A stretch of 41,932 nt of DNA from Muribaculaceae bacterium (GTDB lineage: Bacteria; Bacteroidota; Bacteroidia; Bacteroidales; Muribaculaceae), in contig JAFTRI010000012.1 in the NCBI GenBank assembly GCA_017462345.1, positions 1 through 41,932 of the forward strand, given 5' to 3'. The notes below the pieces were generated by a model, which saw only the letters and a program-made list of their open reading frames with translations, was not told where the DNA came from and did no database searches. Of this stretch, positions 1 through 11,100 are shown piece by piece. Both the position numbers and the translations under genes were made by a program. Within the stretch, counting starts at the first letter, position 1; each line of letters begins with the position of its first letter.

Positions 1-1002
1 ACAATCAACACTTCACACGTAGAGTATGAAACTGAAAACCGTCACTATGCTCACGTAGACTGTCCGGGTCACGCCGACTACGTTAAGAACATGGTAACAG
101 GTGCTGCCCAGATGGACGGTGCTATCATCGTTTGTGCTGCAACTGACGGTCCTATGCCCCAGACTCGCGAACACATCCTCCTCGCTCGTCAGGTGAACGT
201 TCCCCGTATCGTTGTGTTCCTGAACAAGTGTGACATGGTTGACGATGAAGAAATGTTCGACCTTGTAGAGATGGAAATGCGTGATCTTCTTTCGGCATAC
301 GAATACGACGGAGACAATACTCCTATCATCCGCGGTTCTGCTCTTGGTGCTCTTAACGGTGAACCCCAGTGGGAAGCTAAGGTTATGGAGCTCATGGCTG
401 CTGTTGACGAATGGATTCCTCTGCCTCCCCGCGATATCGACAAGCCTTTCTTGATGCCTGTTGAAGACGTGTTCTCAATCACCGGTCGTGGTACTGTAGC
501 AACCGGACGTATTGAAACCGGTATCGTTAAGGTTGGTGATGAAGTGCAGATTATGGGTCTCGGTGCAGACTTGAAGTCGGTTGTTACTGGTGTGGAAATG
601 TTCCGCAAGCTTCTTGATCAGGGTGAAGCCGGTGATAACGTAGGTCTTCTTCTCCGTGGTATCGACAAGAATGAAATCAAGCGTGGTATGGTGATCTGCC
701 ACCCGGGAGTTGTTAAGCCCCACAGCAAATTCAAAGCTTCGGTTTATATCCTGAAGAAAGAAGAAGGTGGCCGTCACACTCCGTTCCACAACCACTACCG
801 TCCTCAGTTCTACATCCGTACTCTTGACGTGACCGGCGAAATCACTCTTCCGGAAGGTGTAGAAATGGTAATGCCCGGTGATAATGTTGAGATCGTTGTT
901 GAACTCATTAACCCGGTAGCATGTGACCAGGGTCTTCGTTTCGCAATCCGCGAAGGTGGACGTACTGTAGGTTCAGGTCAGATTACTGAAATCCTCGACT
1001 AA
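1..1002 (+). CDS. tuf: Elongation factor Tu, 5'-truncated by the window edge
   Basis: EF-Tu is the GTPase that delivers aminoacyl-tRNA to the ribosomal A site. The reading frame is open from base 1, so the gene starts upstream of the window. 333 residues remain, and the family is usually about 395, so roughly 60 N-terminal residues are missing, including the P-loop and switch I. Visible motifs are the G3 DCPGH (bases 58-72), G4 NKCD (residues 75-78 of the fragment) and G5 GSA (about residue 112), followed by the two beta-barrel domains. The C-terminus ends in TEILD. It is the first gene of the tuf-trnW-secE-nusG-rplKAJL-rpoBC cluster, an order common in bacteria. Identity is certain; only the start is unseen. 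Confidence 0.98.
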   Translation, partial: TINTSHVEYETENRHYAHVDCPGHADYVKNMVTGAAQMDGAIIVCAATDGPMPQTREHILLARQVNVPRIVVFLNKCDMVDDEEMFDLVEMEMRDLLSAYEYDGDNTPIIRGSALGALNGEPQWEAKVMELMAAVDEWIPLPPRDIDKPFLMPVEDVFSITGRGTVATGRIETGIVKVGDEVQIMGLGADLKSVVTGVEMFRKLLDQGEAGDNVGLLLRGIDKNEIKRGMVICHPGVVKPHSKFKASVYILKKEEGGRHTPFHNHYRPQFYIRTLDVTGEITLPEGVEMVMPGDNVEIVVELINPVACDQGLRFAIREGGRTVGSGQITEILD

Positions 1003-1027
1003 TAGCGGGGTATACAATAAATCCTAA

Positions 1028-1073
1028 AAATCAGCTCCGGTAGTCCGGGCGTCCCTGATGACGGGGCTGATTT
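1028..1073 (+). terminator. Hairpin between tuf and tRNA-Trp
   Basis: Two 12-base arms (1028-1039 and 1062-1073) pair with one G-U wobble around a 22-base loop. The hairpin sits directly between the tuf stop codon and the tRNA. It is followed by ATTTACG, which is not a real U-tract. It may be a weak terminator or a processing signal that separates tuf mRNA from the tRNA. Confidence 0.45.
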
Positions 1074-1077
1074 ATTT

Positions 1078-1150
1078 ACGGGACTAGCTCAGTTGGTAGA
1101 GCACCGGTCTCCAAAACCGGGTGTCGGGAGTTCGAGTCTCTCGTCCCGTG
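1078..1150 (+). tRNA. tRNA-Trp (anticodon CCA)
   Basis: A full cloverleaf can be drawn. The acceptor stem is 1078-1084 with 1143-1149, the D stem 1087-1090 with 1099-1102, the anticodon stem 1104-1108 with 1116-1120, and the T stem 1126-1130 with 1138-1142 (one G-U pair). The anticodon CCA is at 1111-1113 in the loop CTCCAAA. The discriminator is G1150, and the 3' CCA is not encoded. The secE start lies 16 bases downstream, so the tRNA is probably processed from the same transcript. tRNA-Trp before secE is a frequent bacterial arrangement. Confidence 0.97.
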
Positions 1151-1166
1151 CAAAGAAAGAGAATAA

Positions 1167-1367
1167 ATGAAAAAATTGAAACTACTTACGGATTTAGAGG
1201 AGTCTTATACCGAGTTGCGTTATAAGACTTCTTGGCCTACAAAAGGCCAGTTGATCAAGAGCGGTATTATCGTGCTGATCGCTTCCATTATAATATCACT
1301 GATAATACTGGTCATGGATCAAGTGATCAATAATTTGATGCACTTCATTTACGGCTTGGGCAGTTAA
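1167..1367 (+). CDS. secE: Preprotein translocase subunit SecE
   Basis: SecE is the small membrane subunit that holds the SecYEG translocon together. The protein is 66 residues, the short single-span form typical of Bacteroidota. It has a charged N-terminal amphipathic stretch with the TSWP signature (about residues 21-24) and one hydrophobic membrane segment at about residues 31-52. It sits between tRNA-Trp and nusG, its usual place. The gap to nusG is 20 bases and the two genes should be co-transcribed. Confidence 0.95.
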   Translation: MKKLKLLTDLEESYTELRYKTSWPTKGQLIKSGIIVLIASIIISLIILVMDQVINNLMHFIYGLGS

Positions 1368-1387
1368 TTCTAAAAACGCGGAATCCA

Positions 1388-1939
1388 ATGGCTGAAGGAA
1401 AGAGAGCATGGTACGTGTTGCGTGCCATTTCAGGTAAGGAAGCTAAGGTTAAGGAGGTTCTTGATGCTGCTATCAGGAATACTGATCTTGGTAATTACGT
1501 ATTTCAAGTATTGATTCCAACGGAGAAAGTGTTGACTATGCGTAACGGGAAGAAGGTTGTCAAGGAAAAGAACCTTTATTCCGGTTATGTGTTTGTCGAG
1601 GCCAATCTTCAGGGTGAGGTGATGCATGAGCTTCGCAATACCACCAATGTGATAGACTTTCTCGGAGGCAAGGGGAAGGGTGCCCAGCCCGAGCCTTTGC
1701 GCCAGAGTGAGGTTATGCGCATGTTGGGAACCGCCGACGAATTCATCGATATGACCGATGAAGGAGTGAACGATTACATTGTAGGGGAAACCGTAAAGGT
1801 CAACTATGGACCATTCAACGGTTTTACCGGTGTAATAGAGGAGGTAAATCCTGAAAAGAAGAAATTGAAAGTGATGGTCAAGATATTTGGTCGCAAGACT
1901 CCTCTTGAACTCGAAAATTCGCAGGTAGAGCGGGAATAA
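1388..1939 (+). CDS. nusG: Transcription termination/antitermination protein NusG
   Basis: NusG binds RNA polymerase, affects pausing and Rho-dependent termination, and can couple transcription to translation. The protein is 183 residues. The N-terminal NGN domain (about residues 5-110) opens with WYVLRAISGKE, the usual NusG start. A KOW motif lies at about residues 128-155, within GETVKVNYGPFNGFTG. It is 20 bases after secE and 68 bases before rplK, the standard order. Nothing unusual is seen. Confidence 0.98.
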   Translation: MAEGKRAWYVLRAISGKEAKVKEVLDAAIRNTDLGNYVFQVLIPTEKVLTMRNGKKVVKEKNLYSGYVFVEANLQGEVMHELRNTTNVIDFLGGKGKGAQPEPLRQSEVMRMLGTADEFIDMTDEGVNDYIVGETVKVNYGPFNGFTGVIEEVNPEKKKLKVMVKIFGRKTPLELENSQVERE

Positions 1940-2007
1940 CAGGATAGTGGTTACGCACTTGAGGGGATGTTTCCGCACATGTACAATATCTAAATTTAAG
2001 ATTAAAA

Positions 2008-2451
2008 ATGGCTAAAGAAATTGCTGGACAGATCAAATTGCAGATTAAGGGTGGAGCAGCAAATCCATCACAGCCAGTAGGTCCCGCCTTGGGTTCTAAG
2101 GGCAATAATATCATGGAGTTTTGCAAGCAATTCAATGCCCGTACCCAGGACAAGGCAGGCAAAGTGCTTCCGGTAGTAATTACTTATTACTCAGACAAGA
2201 GCTTTGATTTCGTTGTCAAGACTCCTCCTGTGGCAATTCAGCTTCTTGAGGTTAGCAAGCAGAAGAGTGGTTCTGCAGAGCCTAACCGTAAGAAAGTTGC
2301 GGAGATCACATGGGAGCAGGTAAAGGCTATTGCTGAAGACAAAATGCCGGATTTGAACTGTTTTACTGTGGAATCGGCGATGAGAATGGTTGCCGGAACA
2401 GCCAGAAGTATGGGTATCACCGTAAAAGGGGCGTTCCCTGAAAATAACTAA
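2008..2451 (+). CDS. rplK: 50S ribosomal protein L11
   Basis: L11 forms part of the GTPase-associated centre at the base of the L7/L12 stalk and binds 23S rRNA with L10. The protein is 147 residues, a normal length. The N-terminal domain carries the proline-rich [15 protein letters not shown] stretch (about residues 20-34), the thiostrepton-contact region. The C-terminal rRNA-binding half ends with the SMGI signature. rplA follows after 15 bases, so these are one operon. Confidence 0.98.
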   Translation: MAKEIAGQIKLQIKGGAANPSQPVGPALGSKGNNIMEFCKQFNARTQDKAGKVLPVVITYYSDKSFDFVVKTPPVAIQLLEVSKQKSGSAEPNRKKVAEITWEQVKAIAEDKMPDLNCFTVESAMRMVAGTARSMGITVKGAFPENN

Positions 2452-2466
2452 TAAACTTCAATTGAA

Positions 2467-3162
2467 ATGAGTAAACTTACAAAGAATCAAAAGTTGGCTT
2501 TAGAGAAGATTGAAGCTGGGAAGACTTACACTCTTGCGGAAGCGGCTCAAAAGGTGAAAGAAATCACTTTCACAAAATTTGATGCCTCGCTTGATATTGA
2601 TGTGCGTCTTGGCGTAGATCCACGTAAGGCTAATCAAATGGTGCGCGGTGTCGTAACATTGCCTCACGGAACCGGAAAGCAGGTTCGCGTGCTTGTGCTC
2701 TGTAACCCTGATGCCGAAGCAGCAGCTAAGGCTGCCGGAGCCGACTATGTCGGACTCGATGAATACATCGAAAAGATCAAAGGTGGCTGGACAGATATCG
2801 ACGTTATTATCACTCAGCCCGCTATCATGGGTAAGATCGGAGCCCTCGGCCGTGTACTCGGTCCCCGTGGCCTGATGCCTAACCCCAAGAGCGGTACAGT
2901 GACAATGTATGTTGCAAAGGCTGTAGAAGAAGTGAAAAAAGGTAAGATCGACTTTAAGGTTGACAAGAATGGTATCGTTCACTCGTCAATCGGTAAAGTA
3001 TCATTTACTCCCGAACAGATGAAGGAGAATGCACAGGAGTTCATCAACACTCTTATCAAGCTGAAACCTGCAACTGCCAAGGGTACCTATATCAAGAGTA
3101 TTTATCTTTCAAGTACCATGAGTCCCGGTATTAAGGTTGACTCCAAGTCGATTGACGCATAA
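2467..3162 (+). CDS. rplA: 50S ribosomal protein L1
   Basis: L1 forms the mobile L1 stalk near the ribosomal E site and in many bacteria represses its own operon by binding the mRNA. The protein is 231 residues, the expected length. The family signature [16 protein letters not shown] is at about residues 125-140, followed by the KSGTVT stretch. It lies between rplK and rplJ with short gaps (15 and 17 bases), consistent with a single transcript. I did not identify a clear L1-binding mRNA site. Confidence 0.98.
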   Translation: MSKLTKNQKLALEKIEAGKTYTLAEAAQKVKEITFTKFDASLDIDVRLGVDPRKANQMVRGVVTLPHGTGKQVRVLVLCNPDAEAAAKAAGADYVGLDEYIEKIKGGWTDIDVIITQPAIMGKIGALGRVLGPRGLMPNPKSGTVTMYVAKAVEEVKKGKIDFKVDKNGIVHSSIGKVSFTPEQMKENAQEFINTLIKLKPATAKGTYIKSIYLSSTMSPGIKVDSKSIDA

Positions 3163-3179
3163 TTTAAAAAATTAAGAAA

Positions 3180-3710
3180 ATGAGAAAGGAAGATAAAGCT
3201 TTAATTATAGAACAGATAGCCAATACTCTTAAAGAGTACAGCTGCTTTTACCTTACCGAAACCGCGGGATTGAATGCGGAGAAGACCAGCGAGTTGCGCC
3301 GTGCCTGCAATAAGGCTGACATAAAACTGATGGTCGTAAAGAACACCTTGTTGCGCAAGGCTCTCGAATCACTCGACGGTGACTATTCCGAATTGTATCC
3401 TTCTCTTAAGGAATCGACTTCAATCATGTTCTCCAATACCGGTAACGCTCCGGCCAAGCTGATCAAGGAGGTTCTTAAGAATGACAAGGATGCTACTCTA
3501 CCCCGTTTCAAGGCTGCATACGTTGAAGAGACTGTATATGTAGGTGCTGATCAGCTCGACACTCTTGCAAACATCAAGAGCAAGAACGAACTTATCGCCG
3601 ATGTCATCGCTCTTCTTCAGTCTCCTGCCAAGAATGTTGTTTCAGCCCTTACATCAGGCGGAACCAAGCTTCATGGCATACTTGAAACATTATCAAAAAA
3701 AGAAGATTAA
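3180..3710 (+). CDS. rplJ: 50S ribosomal protein L10
   Basis: L10 anchors the L7/L12 dimers to the ribosome. The protein is 176 residues and begins MRKEDKALIIEQI. The conserved K-N-T-L-L-R segment that contacts 23S rRNA is at about residues 54-59. The C-terminal helix expected to bind L7/L12 dimers follows. The gene starts only 17 bases after rplA, so there is no room for the long L10-binding leader known in Escherichia coli. It is followed after 37 bases by rplL. Confidence 0.97.
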   Translation: MRKEDKALIIEQIANTLKEYSCFYLTETAGLNAEKTSELRRACNKADIKLMVVKNTLLRKALESLDGDYSELYPSLKESTSIMFSNTGNAPAKLIKEVLKNDKDATLPRFKAAYVEETVYVGADQLDTLANIKSKNELIADVIALLQSPAKNVVSALTSGGTKLHGILETLSKKED

Positions 3711-3747
3711 AACCAAATTAGTAAATAATCAATAAAATCATAAAAAA

Positions 3748-4125
3748 ATGGCAGATTTAAAAGCTTTTGCAGAACAATTAGTTAACCTCTCAGTTAAGGA
3801 AGTAAACGAACTTGCTCAGATCCTTAAGGACGAATATGGCATTGAGCCCGCAGCTGCAGCTGTTGCAGTTGCTGCAGGTCCCGCAGCCGCAGGTGCAGCT
3901 GCTGCTGAAGAAAAGTCATCTTTTGACGTAGTGCTTAAGAATGCAGGTGCAAGCAAGCTCGCTATCGTTAAGCTTGTTAAGGAACTTACCGGTCTTGGCT
4001 TGAAGGAAGCTAAAGAAATGGTTGACGGCGCACCCAGCGTAATCAAAGAAGGTCTTGCTAAGGCAGACGCTGAAGGTCTCAAGAAACAATTGGAAGAAGC
4101 TGGCGCTGAAGTTGAACTTAAATAA
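3748..4125 (+). CDS. rplL: 50S ribosomal protein L7/L12
   Basis: L7/L12 is the multi-copy stalk protein that recruits translation factors. It is 125 residues with the three usual parts. An N-terminal dimerisation domain spans about residues 1-32. A flexible alanine-rich hinge of Ala, Val, Gly and Pro runs from about 34 to 54. The compact C-terminal domain has the conserved [20 protein letters not shown] stretch. A terminator-like hairpin follows the stop codon, which fits the need for far more L7/L12 than RNA polymerase subunits. Confidence 0.98.
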   Translation: MADLKAFAEQLVNLSVKEVNELAQILKDEYGIEPAAAAVAVAAGPAAAGAAAAEEKSSFDVVLKNAGASKLAIVKLVKELTGLGLKEAKEMVDGAPSVIKEGLAKADAEGLKKQLEEAGAEVELK

Positions 4126-4148
4126 TATTGCCTGAGTTGCAGGTAATT

Positions 4149-4188
4149 AGGTTAAGAATCCTCCTGACCGATGATTCTTAACCTTTTT
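4149..4188 (+). terminator. Terminator-like hairpin between rplL and rpoB
   Basis: A 12-bp perfect stem (4149-4160 with 4173-4184) around a 12-base loop is followed by a short run of T (to 4188). This is a classic intrinsic terminator shape, placed between ribosomal protein genes and rpoB. In Escherichia coli the same gap holds an attenuator that lets only part of the transcripts through. I see no strong promoter between this hairpin and rpoB, so partial read-through is the likeliest role. Confidence 0.75.
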
Positions 4189-4229
4189 GTGTTATATTTT
4201 AATTTGAGTTCCCTTTAACGTTATTTTAG

Positions 4230-7200
4230 ATGTCAGTTTCATTTGATAAACCCCGTGTTAACTTCGCGTCGGTAAAGAATCCTCTTCCTTACCCCGACTT
4301 TCTTGAGGTGCAATTGAAGTCGTTCAAGGACTTCCTCCAGCTTGATACTCCTCCGGAAAAAAGAAATAATGAGGGTCTTTATAAGGTTTTTGCCGAGAAC
4401 TTCCCCATTGCGGATACCCGTAACAACTTTGTGCTGGAATTTCTTGACTACTATATCGATCCTCCCCGTTACACTATTGACGAATGTCTTGAAAGAGGTC
4501 TGACTTATAGTGTACCCCTCAAAGCAAAACTTAAACTTTACTGTACCGATCCTGATCACGAAGATTTTGCGACGGAAGTTCAGGATGTGTATCTCGGCCC
4601 TATCCCATATATGACCGAGAAAGGGACGTTTGTAATCAACGGCGCCGAGCGTGTCGTTGTGTCACAGTTGCACCGTTCGCCCGGAGTGTTCTTCGGACAG
4701 AGCACACATGCCAACGGGACCAAGCTGTATTCGGCCCGTATCATCCCGTTCCGCGGTTCATGGATAGAGTTTGCCACTGACATAAACAATGTCATGTATG
4801 CTTACATCGACCGTAAGAAGAAGCTCCCTGTGACTACCCTGTTGCGTGCGATAGGTCTTGAAAGTGATAAGGACATCATCGAGATATTCGGTCTCGCTGA
4901 GGAACTCAAGGTAACCAAAACCAATCTTAAAAAGGCGGTAGGACGGAAATTCGCCGCCCGTGTCCTTAAGACATGGGTTGAAGACTTTGTCGACGAGGAT
5001 ACCGGCGAAGTTGTATCGATTGAACGCAATGATGTGGTCATCGACCGTGAAACCGTACTTGAAGAGGAACATATCCAGGATATACTCGACTCGGGTGTCA
5101 GCACAATACTCCTTCACAAGGAGGATGTCAACACGAGCGACTATTCCATAATATTCAATACACTCCAGAAGGATACAAGTAATTCGGAGAAGGAGGCTAT
5201 CCAGTATATCTACCGCCAGCTCCGCAACGCCGAGCCACCGGATGACGCCAGTGCCCGTGAGGTGATCACCAACCTGTTCTTCTCGGAGAAGCGTTATGAC
5301 CTCGGCGAGGTGGGACGCTACCGTATCAACAAGAAATTGAATCTGGGTACTTCGATGGATGTCAAGGTCCTCACCAAGGAGGATATAATTGCCATCATCA
5401 AGTATCTGATCGAACTTATCAATTCTAAAACCGATGTCGATGATATCGACCATTTGAGCAACCGTCGTGTACGTACTGTCGGCGAGCAGCTGTATAACCA
5501 GTTTGGTGTGGGACTTGCCCGCATGTCGCGTACGATACGTGAACGCATGACTGTGCGTGACAACGAGGTGTTCACCCCGATCGACCTTATCAATGCCAAG
5601 ACGATTTCGTCGGTAATCAACACGTTTTTCGGGACTAATGCGCTTTCGCAGTTCATGGATCAGACCAACCCGCTTGCCGAAATGACACACAAGCGCCGTA
5701 TGTCGGCACTCGGTCCCGGCGGTCTGTCACGTGAACGTGCCGGATTTGAGGTGCGAGACGTGCACTATACCCATTATGGACGTCTGTGTCCTATCGAGAC
5801 TCCTGAAGGACCTAACATCGGTCTTATCTCTTCACTCTGTGTGTATGCCAAAATCAATGACCTCGGCTTTATCGAGACTCCTTACCGCAAGGTGGAGGAT
5901 GCCAAGGTCAATCTCAATAATGACGAGGTGATATATCTTGCTGCCGAAATCGAGGAGGGCAAGGTGATAGCCCAGGGGAATGCTCCGCTTAATGATGACG
6001 GAACATTCATACGTGAGCGTGTAAAGGCCCGTCTTGACGCCGATTTCCCGATTGTGGCACCCGGAGAGGTGGAATTGATGGATGTGTCGCCGACACAGAT
6101 CGCATCAATTGCCGCATCGCTTATCCCGTTCCTTGAACATGATGACGCCAACCGTGCACTCATGGGTTCAAACATGATGCGTCAGGCTGTTCCGTTGTTG
6201 CGTTCGGAAGCTCCTATCGTTGGAACCGGTCTTGAAGGCCAGCTGATACGTGATTCACGTACACAGATTACCGCCGAGGGGGCTGGTGTCATCGAGTATG
6301 TGGATGCAAGGGTAATCCGCATACGTTATGACCGTACCGAGGATGAAGAGTTCGTTTCATTTGAAGATTCTGTAAAAGAATACAATATACCCAAGTTCCG
6401 TAAGACCAACCAGAGCACGACAATCGATTTGCGTCCGATATGTGAAAAGGGTCAGCGTGTGACAGCCGGAGAAATCCTTACCGAGGGTTATTCGACTGAA
6501 AACGGGGAGCTTGCTCTCGGCCGCAACCTCAAGGTGGCATTCATGCCTTGGAAGGGTTACAACTATGAGGATGCTATCGTGCTTAATGAAAAGGTTGTGC
6601 GCGAGGATATCCTGACTTCGGTTCATGTCGACGAATATTCACTCGAAGTCCGCGAGACCAAGCGTGGTATGGAAGAACTGACTTCGGACATCCCCAATGT
6701 GAGTGAGGATGCAACCAAGGATCTTGACGAGCGCGGTATCATACGTATCGGAGCGCATGTAGTTCCGGGTGATATCATGATCGGTAAGATCACTCCCAAG
6801 GGCGAGTCAGATCCCACTCCTGAAGAAAAGCTGCTCCGTGCCATCTTCGGTGACAAGGCCGGCGATGTCAAGGATGCATCATTGAAGGCGTCACCGTCGT
6901 TGAAGGGTGTGGTTATCGGAACAAACCTGTTCTCCCGCGCAGTCAAGAAAAAGAAGTCGAAGAGTGCGAACGCCCAGCTTCCGAAGCTTGACGAAGAGTA
7001 TGAAGAAAAGCTTAATGCACTTAAGGATGTTCTTGTAGGCAAGCTATTGACCCTTACTTCGGGCAAGACCTCACAGGGAGTCAAAGATTTCCTCGGCTCG
7101 GAAATAATCCCCAAGGGCGTGAAATTCTCGGCTGACACGCTCAAGGGTATCAATTACGATACCGTGAACCTGAGCAAGTGGACTGCCGATGCCCACAAGA

Positions 7201-8042
7201 ATGACATGATACGTGCGACTATCGTCAACTATCTGCGCAAGTCAAAGGAGATAGATGCCGAATTGCGCCGCAAGAAGTTTGACATCTCTATAGGAGACGA
7301 GTTACCTTCGGGTATCATGCAGATGGCCAAGGTGTACATTGCCAAGAAGCGTAAAATCAGTGTGGGTGACAAGATGGCAGGCCGTCACGGAAATAAGGGT
7401 ATCGTGTCGCGTATTGTCCGTCAGGAGGATATGCCGTTCCTTGCCGACGGTACACCTGTCGATATTGTACTTAACCCGCTCGGTGTGCCTTCCCGTATGA
7501 ACCTCGGGCAGATATTCGAGACCGTACTCGGCTGGGCCGGACGTGAACTCGGTGAGAAATTCGCAACACCAATCTTTGACGGTGCGACTCTTGAGGATCT
7601 TAACGAGTGGACAGACAAAGCCGGATTGCCTCGCTACGGTAAGACTTACCTGTATGACGGAGGTACCGGAGAACGTTTTGACCAGCCTGCAACCGTGGGT
7701 GTCATCTACATGCTTAAGCTCGGTCACATGGTTGAAGACAAGATGCATGCGCGAAGCATAGGTCCGTACTCGCTTATCACCCAGCAGCCGCTTGGCGGTA
7801 AGGCTCAGTTCGGAGGCCAGCGTTTCGGAGAAATGGAGGTTTGGGCGCTTGAAGCGTTCGGCGCCGCCCACATTCTTCAGGAAATACTGACCGTCAAGAG
7901 TGATGACGTTACCGGCCGCAGCAAGGCTTACGAGGCTATCGTCAAGGGCGATCCCATGCCCCCGGCAGGAATCCCCGAGTCGCTCAATGTGCTTCTCCAT
8001 GAACTTCGCGGTCTTGGATTAAGTATCAACTTAGAACAATAA
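4230..8042 (+). CDS. rpoB: DNA-directed RNA polymerase subunit beta
   Basis: This is the beta subunit of RNA polymerase, which with beta' forms the catalytic cleft. The protein is 1270 residues, normal for Bacteroidota. The rifampicin pocket is at about residues 468-500 ([10 protein letters not shown] ... [14 protein letters not shown]). The positions equivalent to E. coli Q513, D516, H526, R529 and S531 carry the usual sensitive residues. The C-terminal half has the conserved [10 protein letters not shown] stretch (about 1049-1058) and the [15 protein letters not shown] clamp motif near the end. It is followed after 82 bases by rpoC. Confidence 0.99.
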   Translation: MSVSFDKPRVNFASVKNPLPYPDFLEVQLKSFKDFLQLDTPPEKRNNEGLYKVFAENFPIADTRNNFVLEFLDYYIDPPRYTIDECLERGLTYSVPLKAKLKLYCTDPDHEDFATEVQDVYLGPIPYMTEKGTFVINGAERVVVSQLHRSPGVFFGQSTHANGTKLYSARIIPFRGSWIEFATDINNVMYAYIDRKKKLPVTTLLRAIGLESDKDIIEIFGLAEELKVTKTNLKKAVGRKFAARVLKTWVEDFVDEDTGEVVSIERNDVVIDRETVLEEEHIQDILDSGVSTILLHKEDVNTSDYSIIFNTLQKDTSNSEKEAIQYIYRQLRNAEPPDDASAREVITNLFFSEKRYDLGEVGRYRINKKLNLGTSMDVKVLTKEDIIAIIKYLIELINSKTDVDDIDHLSNRRVRTVGEQLYNQFGVGLARMSRTIRERMTVRDNEVFTPIDLINAKTISSVINTFFGTNALSQFMDQTNPLAEMTHKRRMSALGPGGLSRERAGFEVRDVHYTHYGRLCPIETPEGPNIGLISSLCVYAKINDLGFIETPYRKVEDAKVNLNNDEVIYLAAEIEEGKVIAQGNAPLNDDGTFIRERVKARLDADFPIVAPGEVELMDVSPTQIASIAASLIPFLEHDDANRALMGSNMMRQAVPLLRSEAPIVGTGLEGQLIRDSRTQITAEGAGVIEYVDARVIRIRYDRTEDEEFVSFEDSVKEYNIPKFRKTNQSTTIDLRPICEKGQRVTAGEILTEGYSTENGELALGRNLKVAFMPWKGYNYEDAIVLNEKVVREDILTSVHVDEYSLEVRETKRGMEELTSDIPNVSEDATKDLDERGIIRIGAHVVPGDIMIGKITPKGESDPTPEEKLLRAIFGDKAGDVKDASLKASPSLKGVVIGTNLFSRAVKKKKSKSANAQLPKLDEEYEEKLNALKDVLVGKLLTLTSGKTSQGVKDFLGSEIIPKGVKFSADTLKGINYDTVNLSKWTADAHKNDMIRATIVNYLRKSKEIDAELRRKKFDISIGDELPSGIMQMAKVYIAKKRKISVGDKMAGRHGNKGIVSRIVRQEDMPFLADGTPVDIVLNPLGVPSRMNLGQIFETVLGWAGRELGEKFATPIFDGATLEDLNEWTDKAGLPRYGKTYLYDGGTGERFDQPATVGVIYMLKLGHMVEDKMHARSIGPYSLITQQPLGGKAQFGGQRFGEMEVWALEAFGAAHILQEILTVKSDDVTGRSKAYEAIVKGDPMPPAGIPESLNVLLHELRGLGLSINLEQ

Positions 8043-8063
8043 AAATTACAACGTCGACCATTA

Positions 8064-8087
8064 CCGGGCTGTATCAGCGCAGCCCGG
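8064..8087 (+). other. GC-rich hairpin in the rpoB-rpoC spacer
   Basis: Two 8-base arms (8064-8071 and 8080-8087) pair perfectly around an 8-base loop. No T-run follows, so it is unlikely to be an intrinsic terminator. It could be a transcript-processing or stability element between the two polymerase subunit genes. Confidence 0.4.
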
Positions 8088-8124
8088 CAACGGCGGCAAC
8101 TAAATAATCTTTTTAAACAAATCT

Positions 8125-11100
8125 ATGGCTTTTAGAAAAGATAACAAGATAAAGACCGGATTTTCAAAGATCTCCATCGGACTTGCTTCTCCGGAGGAAA
8201 TCCTTGAAAAGTCCAGCGGTGAGGTGCTCAAGCCTGAAACCATAAACTATCGTACCTACAAGCCCGAGCGTGACGGTCTGTTCTGCGAACGCATCTTCGG
8301 TCCGGTAAAGGATTACGAATGCCATTGCGGAAAGTACAAGCGTATACGTTACAAAGGCATTGTGTGCGACCGTTGCGGTGTGGAAGTAACCGAGAAGAAA
8401 GTGCGTCGTGAGCGTATGGGACACATCAAGCTCGTCGTTCCTGTCGCCCACATCTGGTACTTCCGTTCACTTCCCAACAAGATAGGCTATCTCCTCGGTC
8501 TGCCCTCGAAGAAACTCGACGCTGTGATTTACTATGAACGCTATGTCGTTATCCAGCCCGGTAATGTGGAGAATGTGCAGGAATTCGATCTCCTTTCGGA
8601 AGAGGAATATTTCGATATCGTAGAAAAGTTGCCCAAGGAAAATCAGCTTCTTGAGGATACCGATCCCAATAAGTTTATCGCCAAGATGGGTGCAGAGGCA
8701 ATCTATGACCTGCTCAAGCGTATAGATCTTGACGATCTCTCCTATAAGTTGCGTCATCAGGCCAATACCGACGGTTCGCAGCAGCGCAAGACCGAGGCTC
8801 TCAAGCGCCTCCAGGTGGTGGAATCGTTCCGTGCATCACGCAACCGCAACAAACCCGAATGGATGATACTCCAGGCTCTGCCCGTGATTCCGCCAGAATT
8901 GCGTCCGCTTGTGCCTCTGGATGGCGGCCGTTTCGCGACCAGCGACCTGAACGACCTTTACCGTCGAGTAATCATCCGTAACAACCGACTCAAACGTCTC
9001 ATTGAAATAAAGGCTCCCGAGGTGATTCTACGCAACGAAAAGCGTATGCTTCAGGAGGCTGTGGATTCTCTTCTGGACAACTCGCGTAAGTCATCGGCAG
9101 TCAAGACCGATGCCAACCGTCCCCTGAAATCACTCTCTGACAGCCTGAAGGGCAAGCAGGGGCGTTTCCGCCAGAACCTTCTCGGTAAACGTGTGGACTA
9201 TTCAGCCCGTTCGGTTATTGTCGTAGGTCCAGAACTGAAGATGCATGAGTGCGGTCTTCCCAAGAATATGGCTGCAGAGCTTTACAAGCCGTTCGTAATA
9301 CGTAAGCTCATCGAGCGTGGTATTGTAAAGACCGTGAAGTCGGCCAAAAAGATCGTCGACCGTAAAGAACCGGTGGTGTGGGATATCCTTGAGTACGTCA
9401 TGAAGGGTCATCCGGTGTTGCTTAACCGCGCCCCGACACTTCACCGTCTCGGTATCCAGGCATTCCAGCCCAAGATGATCGAGGGTAAGGCAATCCAGTT
9501 GCACCCGCTTGCATGTACGGCATTCAACGCCGACTTTGACGGTGACCAGATGGCTGTTCACCTTCCTCTCGGCAACGAGGCTATCCTTGAAGCCCAGATG
9601 CTCATGCTCGGTGCCCACAATATTCTTAACCCTGCCAACGGTGCTCCTATCACCGTGCCTTCACAGGACATGGTGCTCGGTCTCTACTATATCACCAAGT
9701 TGCGTAAGGGGGACAAGGGCGAGGGATTAAAGTTCTATGGGCCTGAAGAGGCTGAAATCGCCTATAATGAGGGCCGTGTAACACTTCATGCACCTGTTTC
9801 GGTGGTAGTGGAGGATGTCGATGCCGAAGGTAATCCTATCACACATCTTGTGGAAAATACTTCGGTGGGCCGTGTGCTCGTGAACCAGTATGTCCCGAAA
9901 GAGATTGGCTACGTGAACGAAATCCTTTCAAAGAAATCGTTACGCAATATTATCGGTAAGGTGATCAAGAAATGCGGTATTCCGCGTTCGGCCCAGTTCC
10001 TCGATGACATCAAGAACCTCGGTTACAAGATGGCGTTCAAGGGCGGATTGTCGTTCAACCTCGGTGACGTGATCATCCCAGCAGAGAAGGAACAGCTTGT
10101 AAAAGAGGGTAACGAGCAGGTACAGGAGGTGATGAACAACTACGCAATGGGATTCATTACCAACAACGAGCGTTACAACCAGATTATCGATATATGGACG
10201 CACGTCAACTCCCGTCTGTCGGATACTCTCATGAAACAGCTGACCGCTGACCAGCAGGGATTCAATCCTGTGTTCATGATGCTCGACTCCGGAGCCCGTG
10301 GTTCAAAGGATCAGATACGTCAGCTTTCAGGTATGCGTGGTCTTATGGCCAAGCCGCAGAAGGCAGGTGCCGAGGGCGGGCAGATTATCGAAAACCCGAT
10401 TCTCGCCAACTTCAAGGAGGGTCTGTCGGTGCTTGAATACTTTATCTCTACCCACGGTGCGCGCAAGGGTCTTGCCGATACCGCGTTGAAGACCGCCGAT
10501 GCCGGTTATCTGACACGCCGTCTTGTGGATGTTGCCCATGACGTGATTATCCATGAGGAGGACTGTGGAACGCTGCGCGGACTCGTATGTACTGAAATCA
10601 AGGCCAATGACGAGGTTGTCGCTTCGCTTGGCGAACGTATCCTTGGCCGCGTGTCGGTTCATGATATCGTAGATCCCACAACCGGTGAGGTTATAGTGAA
10701 TGCGGGAGAGGAGATCAACGAGGCTTCCGCCGACCGGATCAGTGCGTCGCCTATCGAATCGGTTGAAATACGCTCAGTGCTCACCTGTGAGTCCAAGAAG
10801 GGTGTGTGTGCCAAGTGTTACGGACGTAACCTGTCGAATAACCGTCTCGTGCAGAAGGGTGAGGCTGTGGGTGTGATTGCCGCACAGTCGATCGGTGAGC
10901 CAGGAACACAGCTGACATTGCGTACATTCCACGTGGGTGGTGTCGCGTCGAATATCGCAGCTGTTTCTTCGGTGACTTCACGTTACGAGGGTACGCTCGA
11001 AATCGATGAATTGCGTACTGTAACGACTGATGAACTCGATGCCAACGGACGACAGGTAGAGGTTGTCATAGGACGTCTTGCCGAGATGCGTATCATCGAT

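Noticed and set aside
1003-1077. Small RNA gene between tuf and tRNA-Trp
   Set aside because: Only one hairpin is present and no promoter is seen; a terminator or processing hairpin explains it.
3816-4082. Long antisense frame over rplL
   Set aside because: It is the mirror of the alanine-rich hinge and biased codons of rplL, with no promoter or start support. The same applies to the antisense frames over rpoB, rpoC, the GHL10 genes and dnaE.
5630-5730. Possible rifampicin resistance changes in rpoB
   Set aside because: The key positions (equivalents of Q513, D516, H526, R529, S531) are wild type. The N-to-T difference next to them is an ordinary family variation.
8064-8087. Terminator between rpoB and rpoC
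   Set aside because: The hairpin has no T-run after it and rpoC must be made with rpoB; listed only as a hairpin.
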